DNA of 64,000 nucleotides from Clavaria fumosa (lineage: Eukaryota; Basidiomycota; Agaricomycetes; Agaricales; Clavariaceae). Positions 1-9,910 of the stretch are shown in pieces. The translations under genes and the position numbers were made by a program. The DNA lies in contig OX637798.1 of NCBI GenBank assembly GCA_951802425.1, positions 2,108,001-2,172,000 on the forward strand. Reading direction: 5' to 3'. Under the pieces are notes generated by a model. That model ran no database searches, was not told where the DNA came from, and saw only the letters and a list, made by a program, of their open reading frames with translations. Every line of letters begins with the position of its first letter. Positions within the stretch are counted from its first letter, which is position 1.

Positions 1-2
1 GC

Positions 3-827
3 ACTGGGGTCGAGGACGAGGACGCGTCCAGCAGCGAGGAGGAGGACGGCGGCCGTCTTCTCGGCGGCGAGGGATGGAATCACCGAAGCACGCGCCTAAG
101 CGGACTTGGGCGATGGCGACCCTACTTTGACAACGAGCCGTCGTACCTGACGCCCAGGAGACAGACGTTCCCACGCGGCGACCCTGCGCGGGTTGGCACG
201 CACTACGCGTCGTACAACCATCAGCACGGGCATGCGCAGATGATAAACCCGGGCGCGCTGTTCTCTGCCGCATCGTCGGAGTCATACGAGTCGGACGGGG
301 AAGAAGTACTACCGATGGCGCCGACGACGTCCGCTGGTGGTGTTAGTCGTGGGAACGGCGGCGAGGAGGGCCAGGGGCGGACGGCGGATGGGGAGCTCGT
401 TGGGGGTGAGGACGGCCGGTGGTTCCAGGCGCTTGACGAGCGGTATCTGCTGCCCATCTTCTCAAACGCGACAGCGAGCCGGACGTTCCACGCGCGTAAG
501 GCGCGGCGGACTGCATCAGGCGCTGCGGCTGCGGCTGCTGCTGCTGCTGCCGCCGCGGATGTGGGGGCAGGGGATGTGGGAGAGAGGTTGGGGGACACCC
601 CGATCGAGAGCGAAGATGAGGAAAGGGGCGCGGAGGTAGATTTAGGAGGGGCGCTGGGGCGAAACGGTGGTGAGCGCCGGGACGGGAATGCGGTCAGCGT
701 CATGGGCCCTGCGCTGCCCCTCAGGACTGTAGAGAGCCGTATGGAGCGAGGATTTTCGAGTCCAAAACTGAGGGCGACTCCGCTTGATGGGCAGAGCAAC
801 AGCAACAGCAGAGATAGGTTGTCGTAA
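3..827 (+). CDS. C-terminal tail of a Na+/H+ exchanger (NHE/CPA1 type), 5' end outside window
   Basis: Open from the window edge to a TAA, 274 residues seen. The membrane part would lie upstream; what is visible is the cytoplasmic tail: an acidic stretch (SSSEEEDGG), the motif GRWFQALDERYLLPIFSNAT near the middle, a run of 12 alanines coded by mixed GCN codons, and a Ser/Asn-rich end. The WFQALDERYLLPIFSNATASR block is, in my recall, the usual C-terminal signature of fungal endosomal/vacuolar exchangers; the related copy at 44.5 kb joins the same tail to the exchanger motif EELPHSYQMMLF, which supports the assignment. Such proteins exchange Na+ or K+ for H+ in endosome or vacuole membranes. 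Further copies lie at 44.1, 54.4, 55.8 and 63.6 kb. Whether this copy is a working gene cannot be judged without the upstream sequence. Confidence 0.72.
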   Translation, partial: TGVEDEDASSSEEEDGGRLLGGEGWNHRSTRLSGLGRWRPYFDNEPSYLTPRRQTFPRGDPARVGTHYASYNHQHGHAQMINPGALFSAASSESYESDGEEVLPMAPTTSAGGVSRGNGGEEGQGRTADGELVGGEDGRWFQALDERYLLPIFSNATASRTFHARKARRTASGAAAAAAAAAAAADVGAGDVGERLGDTPIESEDEERGAEVDLGGALGRNGGERRDGNAVSVMGPALPLRTVESRMERGFSSPKLRATPLDGQSNSNSRDRLS

Positions 828-1207
828 TATTCATGCGCAGTTAGCTTCGGGCTGCCTAGTCTGCTATCTTATTTTTTCTCTCTTGTCCGTAAACATTGCA
901 TATCAAAAATGAAGAGTCGCATTATTCATATTTGATCAGGATTACATCCAGGTCAAAGGTGATAACGATAGATACGGCTGATCAATGAGAACGAACAGAA
1001 GAAGCAACATCACAGAGATGGACGAGGAGGTATACCGCGTTGAAAGGTTGACGACTATCATGAGCGAGTAGCGATATATAGAAAAGTACGAAATCAGACA
1101 AGAGATGAAAGTGCCGAACGACGAAAAAGCATAGATTACGCACCATTACAAGGCGAGCGCTTGAGACAGAGCCATAAGCGGGATGAAAGGGGTGGGCGTT
1201 AGTTATA
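828..1207. other. Gene-free spacer of the duplicated block
   Basis: No gene seen. The sequence is a diverged copy of 45.48-45.85 kb (shared piece GATCAGGATTACATCCAGGT), and its right half also recurs at 51.46 and 60.86 kb, always just beyond the 3' end of a G-alpha copy. It is therefore part of the segmental duplication, probably the shared 3' flank of the convergent NHE and G-alpha genes. Confidence 0.6.
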
Positions 1208-2131
1208 TTACAGCACCTCTGCGTGGCGCAGATGGTGTCGCAGTATGATTTCTTCGACTGGAGAAAACAGGCAGTCAGTCACGAGTCCGCTGTAGACAGG
1301 GTGCGTGCGGAAGGGGAGGGGAAGTGGAGAGAGGCTTACTGGTGGAAAAAATGACCGTCGCAATTTCCGTATCTGTGCGCGCAGATACAATCAACGCGGA
1401 ATCAGCTAAATAGAAGGTCAATGCGCACGATGATTGAAGTAACGTGGAAGTAACGTGGAAGAAGGAGAATAGTCTGGGGGAGTGTTTCCGATGTCTCTCC
1501 CTGAAGTGATGCTGGAAGTTATGCGAAGGAAAAAATCGTCATGTCAGAAGAAAAGGGCGGAAGATAATAGGGCAAAAAGACAAAGAAGAAATGGAACGAA
1601 ACGAAACGAAAGACAAAACGAACACCTGGTCGCAGTAGGCTCGTTCTCCCGATCGCCAAAGCTGGGCAGGCTATCCCTAATGCGGATGCCGCAGCAGAGC
1701 TTCGAGTCGAGGATATCACACTTATTGAGGGGGAAGATGGTCTACGTGCGCGCGAGCAAGGGGCTCGTGCACACCACATTTCACAGCTGGTAGTTGTCCT
1801 CGAGCCGGTTCAAGCTCAGGTCCTCTCGTCGAAGCACGAGATGGGCGCGAGGAAGACGATCGCGTTCACGTCGTCGACGTAGGGGTATCATGCTGCGCGC
1901 TGTTGTTTTCTGGGAAAGTTGGTCAACGGGGCCTAGACACCCCCTCGTGTATCAATGGTACGCACGGATGACCTACTTATTTCGTACATGTGCCACTCTT
2001 GGCCAATCTTGGGACCTGTGCCAGGATGGAGGCCTATTGCAAAAGGGGGAAGTAATTGGAGCGCACTGTGGTCAACCACGAATTTGTATTCCTGAATGAC
2101 TAGCGTGGGCAGATGGGCTCGAATCACGTTT
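1208..2131 (-). pseudogene. G-protein alpha subunit remnant (copy A1)
   Basis: Read on the minus strand, the recognisable pieces are the C-terminal exon ending LRHHLRHAEVL-stop at 1208, the NKCDILDSKL guanine-specificity region near 1.70 kb, and VNAIVFLAPISCFDE near 1.83 kb. These are G-alpha signatures (switch III region and the NKxD base-recognition motif). The reading frame is broken: stops lie just before the VDDVNAI segment and after SCFDE. Between about 2.10 and 2.17 kb the sequence jumps to a short piece of the helical-domain exon and then to the NLR upstream region, so the N-terminal half is deleted. It lies convergent to the NHE tail and divergent from the NACHT-WD40 gene. Confidence 0.75.
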
Positions 2132-2171
2132 TTCAGTGAACTGCTGCTGCTGGGGGTGGTATGGTTGTGGC

Positions 2172-2284
2172 GAGGTGCGGTGGGAGACGTGGTATGGGAG
2201 GTCGGTGTCACATGACACCAGAGCCAGAATTGGCCGCTATCGATAAGCATCGTGCATCTTTCGTCGACGCTACTAGTATCAATC
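2172..2284 (+). promoter_or_regulatory. Conserved upstream region of NACHT-WD40 gene A
   Basis: The last ~110 bp before the start codon is shared with the other two NLR genes (46.32-46.435 and 55.98-56.06 kb), while further upstream the three differ. Shared blocks are GTCACATGACACC, CGATAAGCAT (one mismatch in B), GCATCTTTCGTCGAC and ACTAGTATCAATCATG. CACATG is an E-box-like (bHLH) core. A role as core promoter and 5' leader is inferred from position and conservation only. Confidence 0.5.
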
Positions 2285-5200
2285 ATGCGCAAAGCTGTTG
2301 ACACCACCCTGGCGAAGCTAAAGTCATCTTCAGGAGCGCACTCTCTTGCCTTCATTAGCCTCCAGAATGCTCTTGCACTTCTCAAGGAGGTTGCGGGGAA
2401 GTCGGGTGTACCAGGACTGCAGGAAGGTATCAAAGGATTAGTGGTTCTCCTCGATGCTATTCAAGTGCGTGAAACATCTCATTTACCGTCCCGTCACATT
2501 GCTTGCTAACCATCCACACAGAAAACCTCACAGAATAGCAGTGACTTGGAATCACTCGACCGTCGCGTTCGAGACTTGCATATCATGCTGCAAGAGGCCT
2601 CTGATAGCGGGACCCTGACTACAGCAATGACTGACCGTATCAACCGCTTGTCTGAGTGAGTCACCATCTCCCTAATGTAATATTTTGTTGATCTCAGTCT
2701 CGAATGGCAGATCATGGAAGTCTGTTGGCGAGCAGGCACAGCACATGATCATGCGCAACCACTTGAAACGTTTCCTCACTCGCGACCGTGATACTGTTGA
2801 GATTACGGGCCTTATCTCTACTATCAATGACTCAATCCAACAATTTCTTGTAAGTAGATGGTTTGTACCTTTCGGAGACCGTGATTGAGCTGTGGCTACC
2901 CCAAGGTTCAAAGTACTCTTGCTATCGAGTTCGCCCTTGGAGTAAGTTCATAAGTCATAAATTGGTATAGTTGTGCAGATGTGACTGACTAATTGCTAGG
3001 AACATGCTGCACGAGCTGAGGCCAGCCTTCAGGTTTGTCTCTTCCTGTCAGTGTCCTTATCTTGCTCATCATATGATTAATTTATCAGGAAATCAAGACA
3101 AGGCTCGATGACCACAGTATGGCTTATTCCTTATTTGATTCAGTGCTTTACTTACATTTGGTGATGCAGCTGGTCTCAATCTGCCCCATGCTGCCACTGC
3201 TGGCTTCAGTTGCAATAATAAGCTAGTCCCATGTCTTGATGGTACTCGGAAACAGATTCTTAATGAACTATATCAATGGATTGGTCCTGATATCGAAGAC
3301 CTCTCTCAGGACAGCATAGTCGCATCCTCCGACCATTTATGTGTTATGGGGACCCGGCAGATATTTTGGATCAATGGTGTAGCTGGGAGTGGGAAGACTA
3401 CAATTGCTTACACTGCTGCAGAGTTCTGTGAGGACAAAGGAATGCTTGCTGCGAGCTTCTTCTGCTCCAGGGATAATGCTGATTGCAGCAACCTTAATTT
3501 GGTTTTCACCACCATTGCCTATCAATTGGGACAGTTTTGTCCAGAGTTCAAGGCTGGTCTTGCAGAAGTGATCAGGTCAAATCCTGATGTTGTCTATTCA
3601 AATGTCTCCTATCAGTTGAAAAAGATGATTGTCAAACCATTGCTTGCTATGAGGAATAAGTTCCCTCAGGGTTTAGTGGTGATTGATGCTTTAGATGAAT
3701 GCAAGGATGATAATTCCACATCCACCATTCTGGCATCTTTGTCTCAACACATTGACAAGTTATTCCCATTGCAATTCCTCATCACCAGTAGACCAATTCT
3801 TCCAGTCACTGGAGCTTTTCAACATCCACATCTCATCAATACAACCAGGCCATTGATTCTTCATCAAGTCAAATTGGATGTCATTAAAAGTGATATCCAG
3901 CACTATCTGACATGGCACCTTGGTGCTATCAAGCAGAAATATCACATTCCTGGAACCTGGCCATCCTCAAGAGATGTTGAAGCATTGACCAATATGTCCT
4001 CAGGGCTGTTCATATTTGCTGCCACTGCAGCAAGGTTCATTGATGCTGCTGACCCCAGAGGGCAATTGAAGATACTCCTGAACACAAAGCCTGTTACTGG
4101 CTTCTCTCCTCTGCAGCATCTGGATCAGTTGTACTCCCAAGTGCTCAACATTGCATTCCCAGATATTTCTGGTCACCTTGGAGTCAAAATACAATTGATT
4201 CTAGGTGCTATTGCCACCCTTCAGGATCCTCTCCCATCAGATCAATTGGAGGATCTGCTTGAATGTGATGCCCAAGGTTATCTTCAGCAGTTACAGGCAA
4301 TCATCACCCTTCCAAATGATGGTATTGGGGTTATTAGGTTGATCCACCCATCATTCTTTGACTTCATTGTGGATCCTACTAGATGCCATGATGAGCAGTT
4401 TAGAATCAATCTTGAAGAGCAGCACACCATCATGGCAGAGAAATGCCTGACCATGATGAAAAGGCTAAAGAAGGATATTTGTGGCATAAGAGATCCCACC
4501 AAATTCAACCATGAGGTTCCAGATCTCCCAGAGATGATATCCAATCATATCTCATGCAGCCTGCAGTATGCATGTAGATATTGGGGTGTGCATGTTTGCA
4601 GTTGCAAGCTTTCAAGTGATGTATTGAAGCTTCTAGGAGATTTTTGCTCAAATAATTTATTGCACTGGATAGAGGTCTGCAGCCTTCTTGGGCATCTGAG
4701 AAATGCATTGCAAATGTTGGCATCTGTGCATTCCTGTCTTGCGGTAGGTGCATATCCTTGACAGTTGAGGTTGGCAAAACTAACATGTAATCCTTTCTGT
4801 AGATCAGTAAAGATGTGCATATAACAGTCTCAGCACTGTTATATGATGGTCAAAGATTGATTCAAGAGTTCTTTCCAGCCATCAGTGTCTCTGCCTTGCA
4901 GGTGTATTTTTCAGCTTTGCCCTTCATCCCAACTGGCACTGAATTATACAATACCTATCATAAGCAGATGAGGGGTGGGGTGATCATGCAAGGGGCATTA
5001 CCAAAACAATGGAGTGCATGTATACAAGTCATGGAGGGCCATTCTGATTGGGTCACATCAGTGTCATTTTCTCCAGATGGCACAAGGATAGCTTCAGGGT
5101 CTAATGACAAGACAGTGAGAGTGTGTGATGCAGTCACTGGTGCTCATCTTCAAACACTTGAGGGCCATTCTGATGATATCATCTCAGTGTCATTCTCTCC

Positions 5201-6785
5201 AGATGGCACAAGGATAGTTTCAGTGTCTATAGACAAGACAGTGAGAGTGTGGGATGCAGTCACTGGTGCTCATCTGCAGACACTTGAGGGCCATTCTGAT
5301 TGGGTCACATCATTGTCATTCTCTCCAAATGGCACAAGGACAGTTTCAGGGTATGCAGACAACACAGTGAGAGTGTGGGATACAGTCACTGGTGCTCATC
5401 TGCAAACACTTGTTGGCCATTCTGATAATATCAGATCAGTGTCATTCTCTTCAAATGGCACAAGAATAGTTTCTGGGTCTTGTGACAAGACAGTGAGAGT
5501 GTGGGATACAGTCACTGGTACTCTTCTGCAAACACTTGAGGGCCATCATCACCATGTCACATCAGTGTCATTCTCTTTAGATGGAACAAGGATAGCTTCA
5601 GGGTCTATAGACAAGACAGTGAGAGTGTGGGATACAGTCACTGGTGCTCATCTGCAGACACTTGAGGGCCATTCTTACCAGGTCACATCAGTGTCATTCT
5701 CTCCAGATGGCACAAGGATAGTATCAGGGTCTTGTGACAAGACAGTGAGAATGTGGGATACAGTCACTGGTGCTCATCTGCAGATACTTGAGGGCCATTC
5801 TGATTGGGTCACATTGGTGTCATTCTCTCCAGATGGAACAAGGATAGTTTCAGGATCTTCTGATAGGACAGTGAGAGTGTGGGACACAGTCACCAGTGCT
5901 CATCTGCAGACACTTGAGGGCCATTCTTACCAGATCACATCAGTATCATTCTCTCCAGATGGAACAAGGATGGTTTCAGGATTTTCTGACAGGACAGTGA
6001 GAGTGTGGGATGCAGTCACTGGTGCTCATCTGCAGATACTTGAAGGCCATTCTGATGATATCAGATCAGTGTCACTCTCTCAAGATGGCACAATGGTAGC
6101 TTCAGGATCTTTTGACAGGACAGTGAGAGTGTGGGATACAGCCACCAGTGCTCATTTGCAGACACTTGAAGGCCATTCTCATTGGGTCACATCAGTGTCA
6201 TTCTCTCCAGATGACACAAGGATAGTTTCAGGGTCTTATGACAGGACAGTGAGAGTGTGGGATATGGCCACTGGTGCTCATCTGCATACACTTGTTGGCC
6301 ATTCTGATGATATCATCTCAGTGTCATTCTCCCCAGATGGCACCAAGATAGTTTCAGGATCTTATGACAAGACAGTGAGAGTGTGGGATGCAGTCACTGG
6401 TGCTCATCTGCAGACACTTGAGGGCCATTCTGATTGGGTCACAACAGTGTCATTTTCTCCAGATGGCACAAGGATAATTTCAGGGTCTCTTGATGGGACA
6501 GTTAGGGTATGGGATGTAGGAACTGGGGTCCTTCACATCATTCACAGTGATTCAAACCTTGGGAAGTCATGGCCATACCTTATCAATAATGGATGGTTAT
6601 CCACTTCTTTCACAAGGCATAAGCTTTGTTGGATTCCTGTGGCTTATCGTCGCATATATGCATCCACTATTGATCAAGTGGCAGTGGTCACACCCCAGAA
6701 TTCCATCATTTCCCTCCAATTCACTGCTTTGCATTCCTACCTCCATTCACATGTCCAAATACCTCTGCCTTCATATATTTCTTAA
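2285..6785 (+). CDS. NACHT-WD40 STAND/NLR-type protein, copy A (8 exons, about 1368 aa)
   Basis: Exons by GT-AG sites: 2285-2464, 2522-2655, 2711-2849, 2906-2941, 3000-3032, 3089-3116, 3170-4743, 4803-6785; the sum is 1369 codons with no internal stop. The start is the ATG shared by all three paralogues. Layout: an N-terminal helical region (1-~180) that I place tentatively with HeLo/MLKL-like four-helix domains; a heptad linker EHAARAE; NACHT with Walker A GVAGSGKT (253-260) and Walker B LVVIDALDEC (~352-361); a helical spacer; twelve 42-residue WD40 repeats (785-1288); and an 80-residue tail with NNGWLSTSF. Family knowledge: such proteins are cytosolic sensors that oligomerise on ATP binding, and HET-E/HNWD members trigger incompatibility cell death. 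The N-terminal effector type is the least certain part. Its codons are much more AT-rich than those of the flanking G-alpha/NHE pieces. Confidence 0.9.
5031..6542 (+). repeat. Twelve 126-bp WD40-coding tandem repeats, gene A
   Basis: Twelve in-frame repeats of exactly 126 bp encode WD40 units that run from (L/M)EGH to TGAHLQT. Most positions are fixed (SVSFSPDGTR, TVRVWD, VTGAHLQT). Changes concentrate in the three or four residues after GHS (DWV, DDI, DNI, YQV, HWV, or HHHV after GH) and in the residue after SGS (N, I, C, S, F, Y, L). This is the pattern described for HNWD genes, where repeats are kept alike by recombination and the ligand-facing sites diversify. Confidence 0.9.
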
Positions 6786-7272
6786 CACCTTTCCATGAGG
6801 TCCACCACCAAGCACAGGCTCAGGGGTGTGAAGATGGTGAAATGAGGAACAAAATGTAACTTGAATCAAGATATGTACTTACAGCTCTTTGCAAAAAAGC
6901 TGGCCATGTGACTGAAACCAAAGATTTTGACCTAAAAACTTTTGAGTCATATCTCACTCAATTCTAGGTTGACCAGTGAGATATTTACCATATAACTGAC
7001 CCTGCCTGAGGTACCCAGACCATCAACCATCAATATCTTGTAATTATTGCAAAATTGAATTGTTAATTTTTGTACCACATTTTGCAGTTTGTGATCTGTG
7101 TGAAGTAATAGGAATTTTGAAGGCCCTGGAAACACATCCAAAGTATCTAAATATCATATCTGTCAGGACCCACCCATTCTTCCTTACCCAAATCAACCCT
7201 GCCAGCACCTATGAGCCTCCCAGCACCCCTTCACAACCTTGCGAACCACCCTGCACACTTCTGAAACCTACC
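6786..7272. other. 3' flank of gene A, then unrecognised sequence
   Basis: The first ~95 bp match the 3' flanks of genes B and C (shared CACCAAGCACAGG and GGGTGTGAAGATGGTGAAAT). From about 6.88 kb the similarity stops and an AT-rich sequence without a gene follows. The last ~65 bp (7207-7271) resemble 17897-17960 in the same orientation, see findings. Confidence 0.5.
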
Positions 7273-7562
7273 TATCAGACTGGGTCTCACACAACTTAGG
7301 GGTAAGGTCATGACAACAATACTAAGATAAGGGGAAAAGAGTACAAAAAAGGAAACAACGAGGTACTTATAGTGAGAGCTTTGGCACTTGCCAGCATTCC
7401 CATGCTCAGACCCTTGGATCATGTGATGTGCCCAGGCTGCAGGTCATGTGATCTTATGATTATGTAATCCCACCCCAGCCACAGGTCATGTGACCTTCTG
7501 ACAACCCTCCCCAGTTTCTCCACAACTCCTCTTTGGGATGGCTTATGTAAGCAATCCTAACA
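7273..7562 (-). repeat. 3' LTR of chromovirus G1
   Basis: A 290-bp LTR in reverse orientation. It matches the 291-bp LTRs at 11558-11848 and 17605-17895, starting TGTTAGG and ending CTGATA. It keeps three CATGTGA-type boxes and the ATCTTAGTATT block. Confidence 0.85.
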
Positions 7563-9390
7563 TCACCCCCCTCTCAAGGCTGGGCTTCCCAACCAGCTAG
7601 CTTGGCTTTGTTGGGGTGGGTGAGGAAGAAGTTTGGAGCAGCAATGTTATGTTAGTGAGGTTCCTACAGGGCTCCCAAGTGTTTTCCTCCACTGGGTATC
7701 CCAACCATTTCACCAAGTACTTCACCCCACACCCCACCTTCTTGACATCAAGGATTTCCTCCACATCATACTCCAGGTGGTCATTGGCAATTGTAGGGGG
7801 TGGAGGGGAGGCAGGTTCTGAGAAGGGAAGGAAGGGGGATGGTATGGCATCAACAACAGTTCATTGAAGACTTGGTGGATGTGCCAGGCCTGGGGGAGCT
7901 TGAGGCAATACCCAGCAGGTCCCACCTTCTCCTTGACTGCGAAGGGGCCTGCTTGCTTGTTGTCGAGCTTTTTAGAGGGCTGGTCCATCTTTAAGTTCCT
8001 AGTGTCCAGCCAGACCAGATCTCCCTCAGAGTACTCCTGACTTGGGCACTTCCCCTTATCATGGCTCTTCTTCATTGCTGCTGCCACTTTCTCCATCGCC
8101 TCCTTGGCTGCTCTTCAGGACTCTGTGAGCTTAGCCATCCATTCATCCACTGCAGGGTTTACTTCTGATGGTGGGCAGAGTCCCCCATTCCATGGGTGCT
8201 GGCCATACTCAAGGAAGAACAGTGTCTGTCCTGTCACTGAGTGCTCATGGTTGTTGAGGGCAAATTTGGCAGTGGACAGCCACTCAGCCCAGTTGTCCTG
8301 GAGGTGGTCCACGTAAGCCCAGAGATAGATCCCCATCTCCTGGTTTGCCTGTTCCATCTGTCCATCAGTCTGTGGATGAAAGGCTGTACTTGGATTTGCC
8401 TTTACCTGAACCATGGAGTAGAACTCCTTCATGAAGGGGGACATGAACTGGGAGCCTCAGTCACTCATGACCTTGTGAGGGACTCCATGGTCCCAAAACA
8501 CTCGGTCTTGGAGGAGACATGCCGCTCCAAGTCCTGTGAGGTCAAGCCTGATCGCTTCGAGCAGTGTCCATTTCGTGAACTTGTTGATGATGACTAGGAT
8601 GGCATTATGTCCATGGGAGAGGGGGAGGGGACCAACTATGTCCCATGAGATCACCAACCAGGGACCATCGGGAACTGGATGGGGGTGCAGTGGGGCAGCA
8701 CACTTGGTATGGTCGGGCTTCATCCACTGGCATGTCTCACACCGCTGGGCATACCAATCTGCATCTTTCACCATGTCTGGCCACCAATAACCCTTCACTA
8801 GTGCCACTCTCAACTTCTGGGGCCCAGGGTCACTGCAGGCCCCAAGCTGGGTGGAAATCACCACAAAAATAACCCTGAAATGTGGTGAATAGCAATGGCT
8901 TCCTAGGTGAAATTCACCAGGACTAGTTGATAATCAGGGTAGATGAATGGGTGATTTTCACCACATATATGACTGAATTCACCCACTGTTCTTTGGGTGA
9001 ATAATACTACAATTCAAGTGTATTTTAAACTGATCTATAATAGGTGAATTTCACTCTATCACAAGTGCATTTAAAACTGATCTAATAGGTGAATTTCATG
9101 TTGGTTTTTGGGTCATCTTAGCCATAATCTTAGGTGTTTTTCACTCTCTTTCACCACAAGAAATTGCACAAAATTAATTTGTTGATGATATCTTGAAACT
9201 GTATTGGTTGATAATCAGGTAAATCAAATGGGTTATTTTTCAGCACATATATGACCAAATTCACCTGCTGCTCTCCAGGTAAATGTCACTGCTATCAAGC
9301 ACATTTTAACTTGATATTTGAGGTGGTTTCTACATACTTTTAGTGATTTTGACTATATCTCCAGGTACTTTTTTAGCCTCTAAATTATGC

Positions 9391-9473
9391 ACTCAATGGG
9401 AGTTGAACTCAATTGCTCATAGAATTGGACTCAACCCACAACTGCTATGTTACCCATTACACTACAGTCCCCA
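9391..9473 (-). other. Degenerate tRNA-like sequence inside the CACTA element
   Basis: On the minus strand an 83-nt stretch starts GGGGACTGTAGTGTAATGGG and ends TTCAACTCCCATTGAGT. TGTAGTGTAATGG resembles a pol III box A and GAGTTCAACTCCC a decayed box B, at the distance expected in a tRNA. The acceptor ends pair poorly and I could not settle an anticodon. It is either a tRNA pseudogene or the head of a tRNA-derived SINE caught in the transposon. Confidence 0.45.
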
Positions 9474-9494
9474 TCTAGACAATAAGATTTTGTG

Positions 9495-9910
9495 GCTTAA
9501 TGTCACTCAAATTGAGAGACGTATCACTCAATATCCTCCAGTTTAATATCACTTAGATTGAGAGGTGTATTGTATCACTCAAAGTCCTCCAGTTTAATCA
9601 CTCAAATTGAGAGGTGTATTATATCACTCAGTATCCTTCAGTTTAATATCACTCAAATTCATGGGGTGTATTGTATCACTCAATATCCTTCAGTTTAATA
9701 TCACTCAAATCAAGGGAGTGTATTGTATCACTCAATATCCTCCAGCTTAATATCACCCAAATATAGTGGGTGTATTGTATCACTCAATATCCTCCAGCTT
9801 AATATCACTCAAATTAAGGGGGCCTATTGTATCACTCAATATTCTCCAGTTTAATATCACTCAAATTGATGGGTGTGTTGTATCACTCAATATCCTCCAG
9901 CTCAATATCC
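9495..9910. repeat. About 58-bp tandem repeats in the CACTA element
   Basis: Roughly seven to eight degenerate copies of a unit containing GTATCACTCAATATCCTCCA and TTAATATCACTCAAATT. Spacing varies by a few bases. It makes up about a third of the element. Confidence 0.8.

Noticed and set aside
221..805. Antisense ORF (194 codons) opposite the NHE tail, and a similar one at 44892-45452
   Set aside because: GC-rich mirror of the conserved NHE tail; composition is Pro/Ser/Ala shadow, and the sense strand carries the family motifs.
7616..7867. Small + strand ORFs in the G1 region
   Set aside because: Antisense to the integrase/chromodomain remnant of G1.
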